Of a stretch of 64,000 bases of DNA, positions 56,236 to 64,000 are shown one piece after another. Source of the DNA: an uncultured Rikenellaceae bacterium (GTDB lineage Bacteria > Bacteroidota > Bacteroidia > Bacteroidales > Rikenellaceae); assembly GCA_944415565.1 (NCBI GenBank), contig CALYBQ010000002.1, positions 62,001-126,000 of the forward strand, written 5' to 3'. Numbering within the stretch: the first letter of the stretch is position 1; each line of letters opens with the position of its first letter. The notes under the pieces are model-generated. The model was not told where the DNA came from. It was given only the letters and a program-made list of their open reading frames with translations, and did not search any database. The position numbers and the translations under genes are program-made.

Positions 56236-56418
56236 TTGTTCTACGTAATTTAGTTAATTAATACCTGTTTATCGAAATGCATGAAATGTCCGAACAGACC
56301 TTGTACAGGTACAATAATAACCGGGCCGCACAAGTGGCGGGAACGATTAAGAATCCTTTTCAGGAAGTCATAGCAGGCGTGTTCATGCAATTTCAATGAT
56401 CCGATTACCTATTTAAAG
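56236..56418 (-). promoter_or_regulatory. Long 5' untranslated leader of rplM
   Basis: About 180 bases between the predicted transcription start and the rplM ATG. It includes a TTGTAC-CT-GTACAA hairpin (around 56304-56317) and GC-rich segments. Ribosomal-protein leaders often bind the encoded protein; autoregulation here is inference. Confidence 0.45.
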
Positions 56419-56423
56419 GCCTG

Positions 56424-56453
56424 CAAAGATAGACATTTTTTCTTAACCTGCAA
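56424..56453 (-). promoter_or_regulatory. -33/-7 promoter of rplM-rpsI
   Basis: On the minus strand TTG (56453-56451) and TATCTTTG (56431-56424) with a 19-base spacing, an exact Bacteroidetes promoter. Confidence 0.75.
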
Positions 56454-56486
56454 TCATTTCAGTACGAACAAATTAATTTTACAAAT

Positions 56487-56522
56487 AAAAACGCACGGAG
56501 CAGTATGATGCCGTGCGTTTTA
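56487..56522 (-). terminator. Intrinsic terminator of the outer-membrane barrel gene
   Basis: Stem AAAACGCACGG with CCGTGCGTTTT around loop agcagtatgatg (56488-56521), 20 bases after the barrel-gene stop and upstream of the rplM promoter. Confidence 0.8.
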
Positions 56523-56540
56523 CTGACAGTGACGACAGCG

Positions 56541-57213
56541 TTAGTCACCGAACGACAAACCGGTCGAAAAGAAAAATCCCCTGTTATACATCTTTTGCCC
56601 CGACATGTTCGATATGTCATTCAAGCCCAAACGATAACCGGCCTCGAAATTGAACGAAGAAAGGTTCAGGTTAAGCGAAAAGCGTAAACCGTAGTCGAAC
56701 CTGTCCACCATCTTATTATTACCGAACTTCACACTATGCTTTTCCCCGTCCGACTTATATTTCCCCGCTACGCCAACGGCTCCGTATGGGGGCGACATTA
56801 ACGGCGCTCCACCACCCCGTCGCTGCCATTTTCGGCCGCCAGAATATCCATCCGGCCTTCAACGGTATCTCGACATAATTCAATCTTAGGTCTTTAGCCC
56901 CGACCGACGTGAAGTAGGCACCTGGCTCGAACACGAATTTTTTCCACGCCCTCTGCACGACGGCACCGAATTCATATCCGACGCGATAATCGAAATCTTC
57001 GGATTCAGAACCGGAAGTATACAAAGTGGAGTAATTGATTCCGGCACGCAGTTTTATTTTCCAATCGGCTTCGGCCTGTCTATACATGAAACTGCCTACA
57101 AAAGATTTCTTTGCCCATTGTTTTTTAGCCGAGCCAGTATTAGTATTCGCCTCCTGCGAAAAAGCGGAAAGCGATACACACAGCATAACGATCGTCAAAA
57201 ATAGTTTTTTCAT
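56541..57213 (-). pseudogene. Outer-membrane beta-barrel protein (PorT-like), frameshifted
   Basis: A signal peptide (MKKLFLTIVMLCVSLSAFSQ) and a barrel-like sequence (KIKLRAGINYSTLYTSG, YVEIPLKAGWIF) run to about 56755, then the frame is lost; the natural continuation (AVGVAGKYKSDGEKHSV to the terminal FFFSTGLSFGD) is in another frame. The frames rejoin as NVAPYGAVGVAGKYKS if one base of the five-G run at 56788-56792 is removed. Intact length would be about 223 residues. Either a true pseudogene, phase variation at the run, or an assembly error. Confidence 0.8.
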
Positions 57214-57331
57214 TATCCATAGTTTTAGGTGTCTTTGAAAGGCACCTAAATGCAACAACAGTTATACCCTATGCCGATCAAGATGCCCACTACGCGGCAG
57301 GCATATGAAACCAGCCGCAACAGCGCACAAT

Positions 57332-58213
57332 CTACATCTCATACCCGAACTCTTTAAGACGGCGTTCGTTGTCGCGCCAGTTATCGCTGACCTTAACGTG
57401 CAACTGCAAGAACACTTTCTTATCGAGGAACTTCTCAAGTTCGATGCGGGCGGAAGTCCCTACCTTTTTCAGCATCTCCCCCTTGTGCCCTATGATTATA
57501 CCCTTCTGCGAGTCGCGCGCGACATATATTACAGCCGATATGCGGTCTATCTTAGGCTCCTCCTTATACTCCTCTATGACGATTTCGACACTGTATGGTA
57601 TCTCCTTGGAATAATTGAGCAATATCTTCTCGCGTATGATCTCGGACGCGAAGAAACGCATGGTCTTGTCGGTCAGCACATCCTTGGAATAGAACGCCTC
57701 GCCTTCGGGCAGATATTTCAATATCAAATCGAACAACGCCCCGACATTGAAGTTTTCCTTTGCAGAAACGGCCACAATGTCGGCCTTCGGCAGGCGTTCC
57801 TGCCACTCGGCAACAAGCCTCTCCAACTCTTCCGGCGTAGTCAGGTCTATCTTGTTGACGGCGACGATAGTTCGTATGCCGCTTGCAGCCACCTTCGCAA
57901 GAACTTCGGCAGAAGCCGCATCAACCTTTTCGACCGTATCCGTCACATAAAGCAGTATGTCGGCGTCCTTCAACGCCCCCGACACGAATTTCATCATCGA
58001 CTCCTGAAGCTTGTAATTCGGCTTCAAAATACCGGGAGTATCCGAATAGACTATCTGGAAGTCGTCACCGTTCACGATACCCATTATGCGGTGTCGCGTG
58101 GTCTGCGCTTTGGAGGTGATTATCGAGAGCCGCTCCCCGACGAGGGCATTCATGATGGTCGATTTACCCACGTTCGGGTTGCCGATGATGTTTACAAATC
58201 CTGATTTATGCAT
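57332..58213 (-). CDS. era: GTPase Era
   Basis: Ribosome-assembly GTPase binding the 3' end of 16S rRNA. 293 residues: G1 GNPNVGKSTIMNAL, G2 region QTTRHRIMG, G3 DTPGI, G4 NKID, and a C-terminal KH domain (KGIIIGHKGEMLKKVGTSAR). It is divergent from obgE. Confidence 0.96.
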   Translation of the reverse strand: MHKSGFVNIIGNPNVGKSTIMNALVGERLSIITSKAQTTRHRIMGIVNGDDFQIVYSDTPGILKPNYKLQESMMKFVSGALKDADILLYVTDTVEKVDAASAEVLAKVAASGIRTIVAVNKIDLTTPEELERLVAEWQERLPKADIVAVSAKENFNVGALFDLILKYLPEGEAFYSKDVLTDKTMRFFASEIIREKILLNYSKEIPYSVEIVIEEYKEEPKIDRISAVIYVARDSQKGIIIGHKGEMLKKVGTSARIELEKFLDKKVFLQLHVKVSDNWRDNERRLKEFGYEM

Positions 58214-58348
58214 GTTACTTGGATGGTTTGCTGCAAATGTAATTATTATATGTCAATTTACAGCCTGCCGCACACCATATATACAACGCCGTTCTACCCG
58301 TCCCCGCCCGGCAAGACAGGCCTATACAAAAAATTAGCGATAATTGAT

Positions 58349-58356
58349 TATCTTTG
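58349..58356 (+). promoter_or_regulatory. -7 promoter box of obgE
   Basis: TATCTTTG, exact consensus, 29 bases before the obgE ATG. Confidence 0.6.
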
Positions 58357-58385
58357 TCTCCGCACAAACCAAAATACAACAGCCG

Positions 58386-59381
58386 ATGGCATCGTCGAAT
58401 TTCGTAGATTATGTGAAGATTTTTGCCCGTTCCGGGAAAGGCGGAGCAGGCTCGGCCCATTTCAGGCGCGAGAAATTCGTAGCTTTCGGCGGTCCCGACG
58501 GAGGCGACGGCGGCAAGGGCGGCAGCATCGTCCTGCGCGGCAACAGCCAATTCTGGACTCTCATACACCTGAAATACAAACGCCACCTCTTCGCCGAGGA
58601 CGGGCAATCGGGTTCGGGTGCACGCAGCAGCGGGCGCGACGGCAAGGACATCGTGGTAGACGTACCTCTCGGCACGATAGCGCGCGATGCGGAAACGCGG
58701 GAAATAATCGGAGAGGTGACAGAAGACGGACAGCAACTCGTCCTGCTGAAAGGCGGGCGTGGCGGGCTCGGCAACTGGCACTTCAAATCGTCAACCAATC
58801 AAGCTCCTCGCTATGCCCAACCCGGTGAACCGATGCAAGAGGGTGCGTTCATCCTCGAACTCAAGATACTCGCCGACGTAGGCCTCGTAGGATTCCCCAA
58901 CGCCGGCAAATCTACGCTTCTGTCGGTGGTGTCGGCAGCAAAGCCGAAAATAGCCAACTACGCATTCACCACTCTCGAACCCAATCTCGGCATAGTCGAA
59001 TACAGGGATCATATGTCGTTCGTGATGGCGGACATACCCGGAATCATAGAGGGGGCGCACGAGGGGCGCGGACTGGGTACACGTTTCCTGCGCCACATAG
59101 AGCGCAATTCGATATTGTTGTTCCTGATTCCGGCGGACTCGGACGATATACGCGGCGAATACGAGATATTGTTGAACGAGCTTACACAATACAACCCGGA
59201 ACTGCTCGACAAAAGCAGGTTGCTGGCCATCTCCAAAAGCGACATGCTGGACGAAGAGATGATGCGGCAGATGCGGTCGGAAATTCCGGAAGGCATACCG
59301 AGTGTATTCATATCGTCTGTAAGCGGATACAACATCCCCGTACTGAAAGACATGATATGGGAAGAGCTGCACAAGGAATAA
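58386..59381 (+). CDS. obgE: GTPase Obg/CgtA
   Basis: Ribosome-associated GTPase. 331 residues: Gly-rich Obg fold ([27 protein letters not shown]), then G1 [12 protein letters not shown]3 [14 protein letters not shown] and SKSDML as G4. The C-terminal OCT domain is absent, as expected for this phylum. The ATG at 58386 (MASSNFVDY) is preferred over the open frame from 58344. Confidence 0.95.
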   Translation: MASSNFVDYVKIFARSGKGGAGSAHFRREKFVAFGGPDGGDGGKGGSIVLRGNSQFWTLIHLKYKRHLFAEDGQSGSGARSSGRDGKDIVVDVPLGTIARDAETREIIGEVTEDGQQLVLLKGGRGGLGNWHFKSSTNQAPRYAQPGEPMQEGAFILELKILADVGLVGFPNAGKSTLLSVVSAAKPKIANYAFTTLEPNLGIVEYRDHMSFVMADIPGIIEGAHEGRGLGTRFLRHIERNSILLFLIPADSDDIRGEYEILLNELTQYNPELLDKSRLLAISKSDMLDEEMMRQMRSEIPEGIPSVFISSVSGYNIPVLKDMIWEELHKE

Positions 59382-59689
59382 CGCCGCCCTTGCCATAGTT
59401 TCGAACGACACCGGTCGTTCACCTCCCCGACAAACACCATCGGCAGACGCTGGCCGCACCAATATGAATATATTGTGCGGTCAACAGAATGCTGCCTAAT
59501 AGCTGACTGGATTATTTTACCGCACATTTTTATACCGCAGACAGTTTGCAGTGTGGGGTATATTTCAAAAATAAATCACAGACGACAAGCCAAACTCGAC
59601 CAATGCGTTGCACATAACGATAATCGAAAAGCACAACTCGGCAAATTGGCAACATCACAGCTTCGTTTCAACCAATTTCAAACTAATAG
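59382..59689. other. 308-base convergent gap after obgE
   Basis: Holds an imperfect inverted repeat (ggccgcaccaatat, 59452-59465, with atattgtgcggtc, 59470-59482) that has no T-run. I see no coding sequence, RNA gene or clear terminator in the rest. Confidence 0.55.
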
Positions 59690-60484
59690 TCAGAACCGAG
59701 AAGCGTCCATATCGACCTCGCGCGGGTCGTAAATCATCAGTTGCGGTCGGCCATTGAACCATCCGAGTATCCCCGTTATCGCACCGCTCCCGACAGGAAG
59801 CAAATCGCCTGCGAATGAAGCTTTTGCGTTGGTACGCACATCCAACTCATTACCATGAATGTCAGTCAGTATGCGGCTCGTCGCCCCGGTCGCACCTTCG
59901 GCCCACGTCAACGCGGCGTCCGATTCCGCAAATTGTACTCCCGACAGTCTCACGAGTCGGCCGACATAACGTGCCGCATCGAATTGTGAACTATATAAAT
60001 GCGCTATCGTAAAAGGCACAGGAATAGGTTCGGCCGACATCCCCGGAATCACTTTTATGGTCGAGAATATTCTGTTCACAGGAATATACCCTGTCTCATA
60101 AGCGGTATCGTCAGAAACGACACCAAGTTGTACAGTCCCGCCATACGCCCCCAACGCCAGTCCGTTGCAATTTATGCGTACCTTCTCGCCATAAGGAAAC
60201 AACAGAAACAATCCGTCTGCCTCCAGCTTGACCTCCAAGCCACCCGTCGCATCCTGCACCACTATGCTCCTGTAAAAATTACTCCAACGGTCGTTAGCAA
60301 CCACTCTCCCCTCTATGCTGATCTCCTTTCGTATCTTTACCGGGACACCGCAGTACAACGACTTCAAATAAGCGATGGAGACGACCTCCGGCTCATGTCC
60401 TCGCGCCTCCAGCGGAGGTTTGAAGTCACAAGCACACGACAGCAAAACCATACAAAACAATATATATCTAATCCACCTCGACAT
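59690..60484 (-). CDS. DUF5689 lipoprotein (copy 1)
   Basis: 264 residues: a signal peptide with lipobox LLSCACD (about 14-20), then two OB-fold-like beta units of the DUF5689 type (EISIEGRVVANDRWSNFYR, SIVVQDATGGLEVKLEAD). Probably anchored to the outer membrane. DUF5689 units in Bacteroidetes often accompany extracellular nuclease-like or TonB systems; function unknown. It overlaps the next copy by 17 bases. Confidence 0.85.
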   Translation of the reverse strand: MSRWIRYILFCMVLLSCACDFKPPLEARGHEPEVVSIAYLKSLYCGVPVKIRKEISIEGRVVANDRWSNFYRSIVVQDATGGLEVKLEADGLFLLFPYGEKVRINCNGLALGAYGGTVQLGVVSDDTAYETGYIPVNRIFSTIKVIPGMSAEPIPVPFTIAHLYSSQFDAARYVGRLVRLSGVQFAESDAALTWAEGATGATSRILTDIHGNELDVRTNAKASFAGDLLPVGSGAITGILGWFNGRPQLMIYDPREVDMDASRF

Positions 60485-61247
60485 CTCCGATAGTCCTGAG
60501 CCTTAAAGCATAGTTAGTCTCTTTCATCAGAATACCTGTCAGGGACACCGTACCCACAGGAATCCTTTCGCCCGCAAACGACGCATATTTACTGGTGGAC
60601 ACGTTTATCTCCCAACCGTCGGCACTTCTGAAAACCCTCGTGGAATAACTCGAAAAATCATCGGCCGACACCCACGTCCCAGCTTCGCCGTCTTTAAGCG
60701 CGACTCCTTCGATACGGACCAGACGGCCGCACATATCGTCATCGAGTTGATCCAGACGAACAGTCATCGGAATTATTTTCTCTTCCAATCTGCCGCGCAC
60801 GACATACTTATCCACAACCGCCCTGTGCCCGAAATAGTCGGCCTGATGACGTCCGCCGGATGGAGCAAGCCCTATCTGCAACACCCCGTTATAATCCGAA
60901 ACTGTCAGCCCTCCGGCCCGAACAACAACATACCGCCCTTCGGGAAAAAGATTTTTCAAGTCGTACAATCCGGCCCGGACCTCAACGGCTCCTGTAGCAT
61001 CCTCGATAATGAACGTTCGGTAGAAATTACCGGAAATGTCGTTAGCCGTAACCCTGCCCGCAATCACCGCATCGCGGTTGACAGTCACAGGCTCGCCAGC
61101 ATACATATCGCGCATATCGCCTATATCCATGTTAGGGTATACGCTCAGCGTTCCATCGCAGCAATCGCCGCATACGCTGTCTTTATCGCATCCGCATAGC
61201 GACACGCAAAGTATCAATATTGCAATCAACTTTCTCATAAGGCTCAA
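60468..61247 (-). CDS. DUF5689 lipoprotein (copy 2)
   Basis: 259 residues (or 256 from the internal ATG), lipobox SLCGCDK after an N-terminal hydrophobic segment, followed by a Cys-rich stretch CGDCCDG and DUF5689 beta units (DAVIAGRVTANDISGNFYR, TFIIEDATGAVEVRAG). It shares motifs with copy 1, so tandem duplication is likely. Its start overlaps the receptor gene stop by 4 bases, giving a three-gene operon. Confidence 0.85.
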   Translation of the reverse strand: MSLMRKLIAILILCVSLCGCDKDSVCGDCCDGTLSVYPNMDIGDMRDMYAGEPVTVNRDAVIAGRVTANDISGNFYRTFIIEDATGAVEVRAGLYDLKNLFPEGRYVVVRAGGLTVSDYNGVLQIGLAPSGGRHQADYFGHRAVVDKYVVRGRLEEKIIPMTVRLDQLDDDMCGRLVRIEGVALKDGEAGTWVSADDFSSYSTRVFRSADGWEINVSTSKYASFAGERIPVGTVSLTGILMKETNYALRLRTIGDVEVD

Positions 61248-63721
61248 AATCTATATATCGCCGACAAATAAAAACTTCGCGGATAACTGTACAGGTATTT
61301 CGAATCGAACGGCACGTACCTTTGTGACAGACCAGTTCCCCTTCGCATTATCCGCATCTGCTCATAGCCGCTGTATATAATATCCTTCTTATTGAGCAGG
61401 TTATCGACCGACATGAACACCGTCAATCCGCCTTTCTTGAAATCGAACGACTTCATTATGAAAAAATCGACCGTCAAGGCATCGGGCAGCTCTTCCTGAG
61501 CCACGAACTCAAGGAAACGTTCGCGCGAATCGGCCAGCATGTAGGCCCGCTCCATGCGGCGCAACGGGTTGGGTGCGACATAACGCCGGCCCATATAATT
61601 CACGGTCAGCGACGTCGTAAACCCATACATATTATACATCAATTCCACACTCGCGGCCAACTCCGGCGTATTGCCGATATGGTATCCGGTCAGATAAGTG
61701 CGTGCATCTTCCACATACGGAACGAGCAAAGCGTCGTTATATATCTTTACCGATGGGTCGGACGCATATTCGTACAGGCCGGCCGAAGCGGCTGCGGAAA
61801 GGGACAATCTCGGCGATAAATCATAACGAGCCCCCACCTCAACGCCGTAAAAACGTTTCGACATCCCGTCCAGTACCATATCTGAATACTCCGACTCTAT
61901 GTCGTCATAATACGAGTACACGGCCGATTCGTGCGACGTCGCCGTATAGAATCCCGTCAGCCGGCACATGAAATTGTTGAGAGTCATAATATATTCGCCC
62001 TCGCCCGAAAAAACGGTAACGGTCCGCGGTGCGTCTATCACCAGATTAGCCGACTGCGGTGAGACGAACATACCCGCAGCCACGGGAAGCGTTTCGGCAG
62101 CTACTCCAGTTATGCGGATAATATGTTTCGGAGAAAAAGCGTAACCGGCCGACAGTTTGGCGGTATATGTATCGAATCTTATCTTTTTCGAATCTCCGTA
62201 AGATCCGGAACCGGGATGCAACTGCTTTTCGTAATTTCCGGTACGTTCGAGTTCCGCACCTCCGAGCTCTGCGGCAACATTCAGACGAAAACGGTCGTTC
62301 GCGTACTCGTACATTCCGAACACCTCCGCTCTACGCATATTCAGATAATAGTCGTAACCGAACTTGTCGCCCTCACCCACCAAGCGTCCGGGATTGCGTA
62401 GGTCGTTCAACCACTTGCTGCCATAACGCGACGTGTCGGCAAGATACTGGTCGGCATTTATAAATGCCGAGCCTCCGAGCATATCGTCCACCTCTTTGAA
62501 ATACCGAACTTTCTCGCCACGCAACCTTACGCCATAACTCGCGGCCGAACGGTCGTCGAAAACAGTACGGGCCGATACGACAGCCTGCAATTCGTTGCTA
62601 AGTTCAACCCTGTCCTCGATAAAATAACGTGAACCGCCGCCCTCAACAGGCAATTGTCCTCCGTATCGGTTGGCTTCGCACATACGCTCCCAATCTATCT
62701 GGGTCACGGTCGGGTCACCGGCCCGCCATTGATCGCGCAGCATATCGCCTATCGGCGTGTCGCCATAATAGCTTGGCATATAACGGTAATAATCCGGGTA
62801 GGGAGTCTCCGCATCGAACCACGCAAGCGAACTGTAAGCGTTCCGGTTATAGTAAAAAGACAACGTCGCCTCTATCTCGGTCCTCTCCGTCAATCGACCT
62901 TCATACCCCGCATAAACCATCCAAGGATTATCCTTCCTCGTTCGCGAGTGTTCCTTGTCGCTTCCGACATATCCCCACGAAGGATCGTAATAATTATCAC
63001 CTGTCAATTCGAACGCCTCTTTGGTCGCCGACGACCTCACATCCCCGACGGAAGCTCCTCCGGAAAGCCCAGCAAATACATTGTGAAAATCGGCGATCTT
63101 ATAATTATGCAGCATAGAGAATGTAAACTCCCTCGAAACCAGATCGTGCATCGTGGCGTTCTTTCCGCTCTTCAGATATATACCGGCCGCAACCGAATAG
63201 CGTTCATTCACCTTGTGCATAACATCGTAATTCACCCCCACTCCACTGCGATTACTAAACGCCAGCCCGCCACGCATACCCTCCGGCATCATATCCGTGT
63301 CAGGCATATAGGTCTCGACCCCACCAACCAAACCTGCAGCACTCCCGTCCATACCATTGCCGCCGACCGTATGCTTCGGTAATCTCAATCGCCTGAAAGC
63401 CGAGTACAGCGTGTAATTAGGACGGCCTGTCAAACTGCCCGACAACTCCAGATTCCCGAGATAGGTACGCTCCATCGTCATGACTAAACCTCGCCTCGAA
63501 TACCTCGACGCCGAAAAATTGAACTCGGACATCTTAGTGAAAATATCGATTCCTCCCTCCAACGGGGAATAAAAAAGCGTCAGATCAGTCTCCCGTCTGC
63601 CGCTTTCTATGAATTGGGACGAACTCCCCGATATATAATACTCGTAAGGGTTATGTTGTGCGTTGGTACAAATTGCCGAGGACGCTGCTATGCAAACAAA
63701 TACAAACCTCCTGATACACAT
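61244..63721 (-). CDS. TonB-receptor-like outer-membrane barrel protein
   Basis: 825 residues: signal peptide (MCIRRFVFVCIAASSAICTNAQ), long beta-barrel region with many amphipathic strands, and C-terminal LYSYPRSFYLSAIYRF ending in Phe, typical of outer-membrane insertion. Segments such as GLVGGVETYMPD and FKKGGLTVFMSVDNLLNKKD match TonB-dependent receptors. I do not see the usual N-terminal carboxypeptidase-like domain, TonB box or clear plug, so gating may differ. First gene of the operon with two DUF5689 lipoproteins. Confidence 0.75.
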   Translation of the reverse strand: MCIRRFVFVCIAASSAICTNAQHNPYEYYISGSSSQFIESGRRETDLTLFYSPLEGGIDIFTKMSEFNFSASRYSRRGLVMTMERTYLGNLELSGSLTGRPNYTLYSAFRRLRLPKHTVGGNGMDGSAAGLVGGVETYMPDTDMMPEGMRGGLAFSNRSGVGVNYDVMHKVNERYSVAAGIYLKSGKNATMHDLVSREFTFSMLHNYKIADFHNVFAGLSGGASVGDVRSSATKEAFELTGDNYYDPSWGYVGSDKEHSRTRKDNPWMVYAGYEGRLTERTEIEATLSFYYNRNAYSSLAWFDAETPYPDYYRYMPSYYGDTPIGDMLRDQWRAGDPTVTQIDWERMCEANRYGGQLPVEGGGSRYFIEDRVELSNELQAVVSARTVFDDRSAASYGVRLRGEKVRYFKEVDDMLGGSAFINADQYLADTSRYGSKWLNDLRNPGRLVGEGDKFGYDYYLNMRRAEVFGMYEYANDRFRLNVAAELGGAELERTGNYEKQLHPGSGSYGDSKKIRFDTYTAKLSAGYAFSPKHIIRITGVAAETLPVAAGMFVSPQSANLVIDAPRTVTVFSGEGEYIMTLNNFMCRLTGFYTATSHESAVYSYYDDIESEYSDMVLDGMSKRFYGVEVGARYDLSPRLSLSAAASAGLYEYASDPSVKIYNDALLVPYVEDARTYLTGYHIGNTPELAASVELMYNMYGFTTSLTVNYMGRRYVAPNPLRRMERAYMLADSRERFLEFVAQEELPDALTVDFFIMKSFDFKKGGLTVFMSVDNLLNKKDIIYSGYEQMRIMRRGTGLSQRYVPFDSKYLYSYPRSFYLSAIYRF

Positions 63722-63777
63722 AGGAGCCGTTAAGTTGGGATTAGTAATTTTGAGTACGCCGCGCTACACGGCATACG

Positions 63778-63807
63778 TAAATATACACAAAAAAATCAAC
63801 CCCGCAA
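63778..63807 (-). promoter_or_regulatory. -33/-7 promoter of the receptor-DUF5689 operon
   Basis: On the minus strand TTG (63807-63805) and TATATTTA (63785-63778) with 19-base spacing; the -7 box has one mismatch. The start codon is about 57 bases downstream. Confidence 0.55.
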
Positions 63808-63837
63808 CCTTATGTGTTATTTTTGCGCCTATTTATT

Positions 63838-64000
63838 TTAGTAGCCAAGAATACGCATCATAGAACGGTAGCTCTGTTCCTTGGCGAAAAGACGAGTATA
63901 GTAATCCGACTCACCTTTTTCCCTGTCTATGATTATATGCTTCGGCGCCGGGATCAGGCAGTGCTGTATACCGCCGAAACCGCCCAGTTCCTCCTGATAA
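63838..64000 (-). CDS. speA: Arginine decarboxylase (SpeA type), C-terminal fragment (probable)
   Basis: The last 54 codons of a gene that begins beyond the window. The fragment YQEELGGFGGIQHCLIPAPK, then HIIIDREKG, ending SYRSMMRILGY, resembles the C-terminus of biosynthetic arginine decarboxylases of Bacteroidetes as I recall them. Only a short piece is visible, so the call is tentative. Confidence 0.55.
   Translation of the reverse strand, partial: YQEELGGFGGIQHCLIPAPKHIIIDREKGESDYYTRLFAKEQSYRSMMRILGY

Noticed and set aside
59452..59482. Inverted repeat after obgE as a terminator
   Set aside because: The stem has mismatches and no T-run; kept only as a note for the gap.
1..64000. CRISPR arrays, tRNA or rRNA genes, insertion sequences
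   Set aside because: No regularly spaced repeats, no cloverleaf or T-arm motif, no rRNA-like sequence and no transposase motif were seen on either strand.

Overview
The window is a Bacteroidota (order Bacteroidales) chromosome segment. The evidence is the recurring Bacteroidetes-type promoter box TAnnTTTG (sometimes with TTG 19-20 bases upstream) in place of a sigma70 -10, weak Shine-Dalgarno signals, a type III glutamine synthetase, a six-gene Na+-translocating NADH:quinone reductase operon, GIN-domain and DUF5689 envelope proteins, and outer-membrane barrels ending in Phe. I cannot fix the genus; a Rikenellaceae-like gut bacterium is a guess.

Layout. 0-10.2 kb: galK (cut by the window edge) and truA on the minus strand, then a plus-strand run dapB, lepB, IMPACT-family gene, pyrB-pyrI, uvrA, M16 peptidase, O-methyltransferase. 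10.4-18.6 kb: a minus-strand phosphohexomutase, then dnaA, bcp, recA, an rsh (p)ppGpp synthetase/hydrolase, a membrane-anchored hypothetical and a HIT protein. 18.6-19.4 kb: an AT-rich gap and an XRE-type regulator.

19.39-24.84 kb is the most unusual part: an apparently complete Microviridae prophage of about 5.44 kb (ssDNA phage). It sits between two dif-like sites sharing a 15-bp direct repeat, and its structural and replication genes are all on the minus strand. It encodes major capsid VP1, pilot VP2, a probable scaffold VP3, replication initiator VP4, and several very small ORFs: a 24-residue basic J-like peptide abutting VP1, a 27-residue hydrophobic peptide and a 50-residue Cys-rich ORF at the operon head, and a 47-residue TatA-like membrane ORF on the opposite strand. 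Two intergenic gaps hold strong secondary structure. There is no integrase, so use of host XerC/XerD is inferred.

24.9-37.3 kb: zinc-type ABC genes (znuA, znuC, no permease), a small conserved gene, nnr, the nqrABCDEF operon (minus), then tatD, tcdA and a 2-hydroxyacid dehydrogenase. 37.4-45.9 kb: gpmI-alaS (minus), two tandem M23 peptidases and glnN (plus). 46.1-53.3 kb: an AddB-like nuclease and a GIN-domain protein divergent from AddA. 53.4-58.2 kb: rplM-rpsI and rpsB-tsf, a frameshifted outer-membrane barrel gene, and era. 58.4-64 kb: obgE, then a minus-strand operon of a TonB-receptor-like barrel and two DUF5689 lipoproteins, and the 3' end of a probable arginine decarboxylase gene.

Most of the window is ordinary core genome. 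The prophage and its attachment sites are the accessory part and contain most of the observations worth checking.
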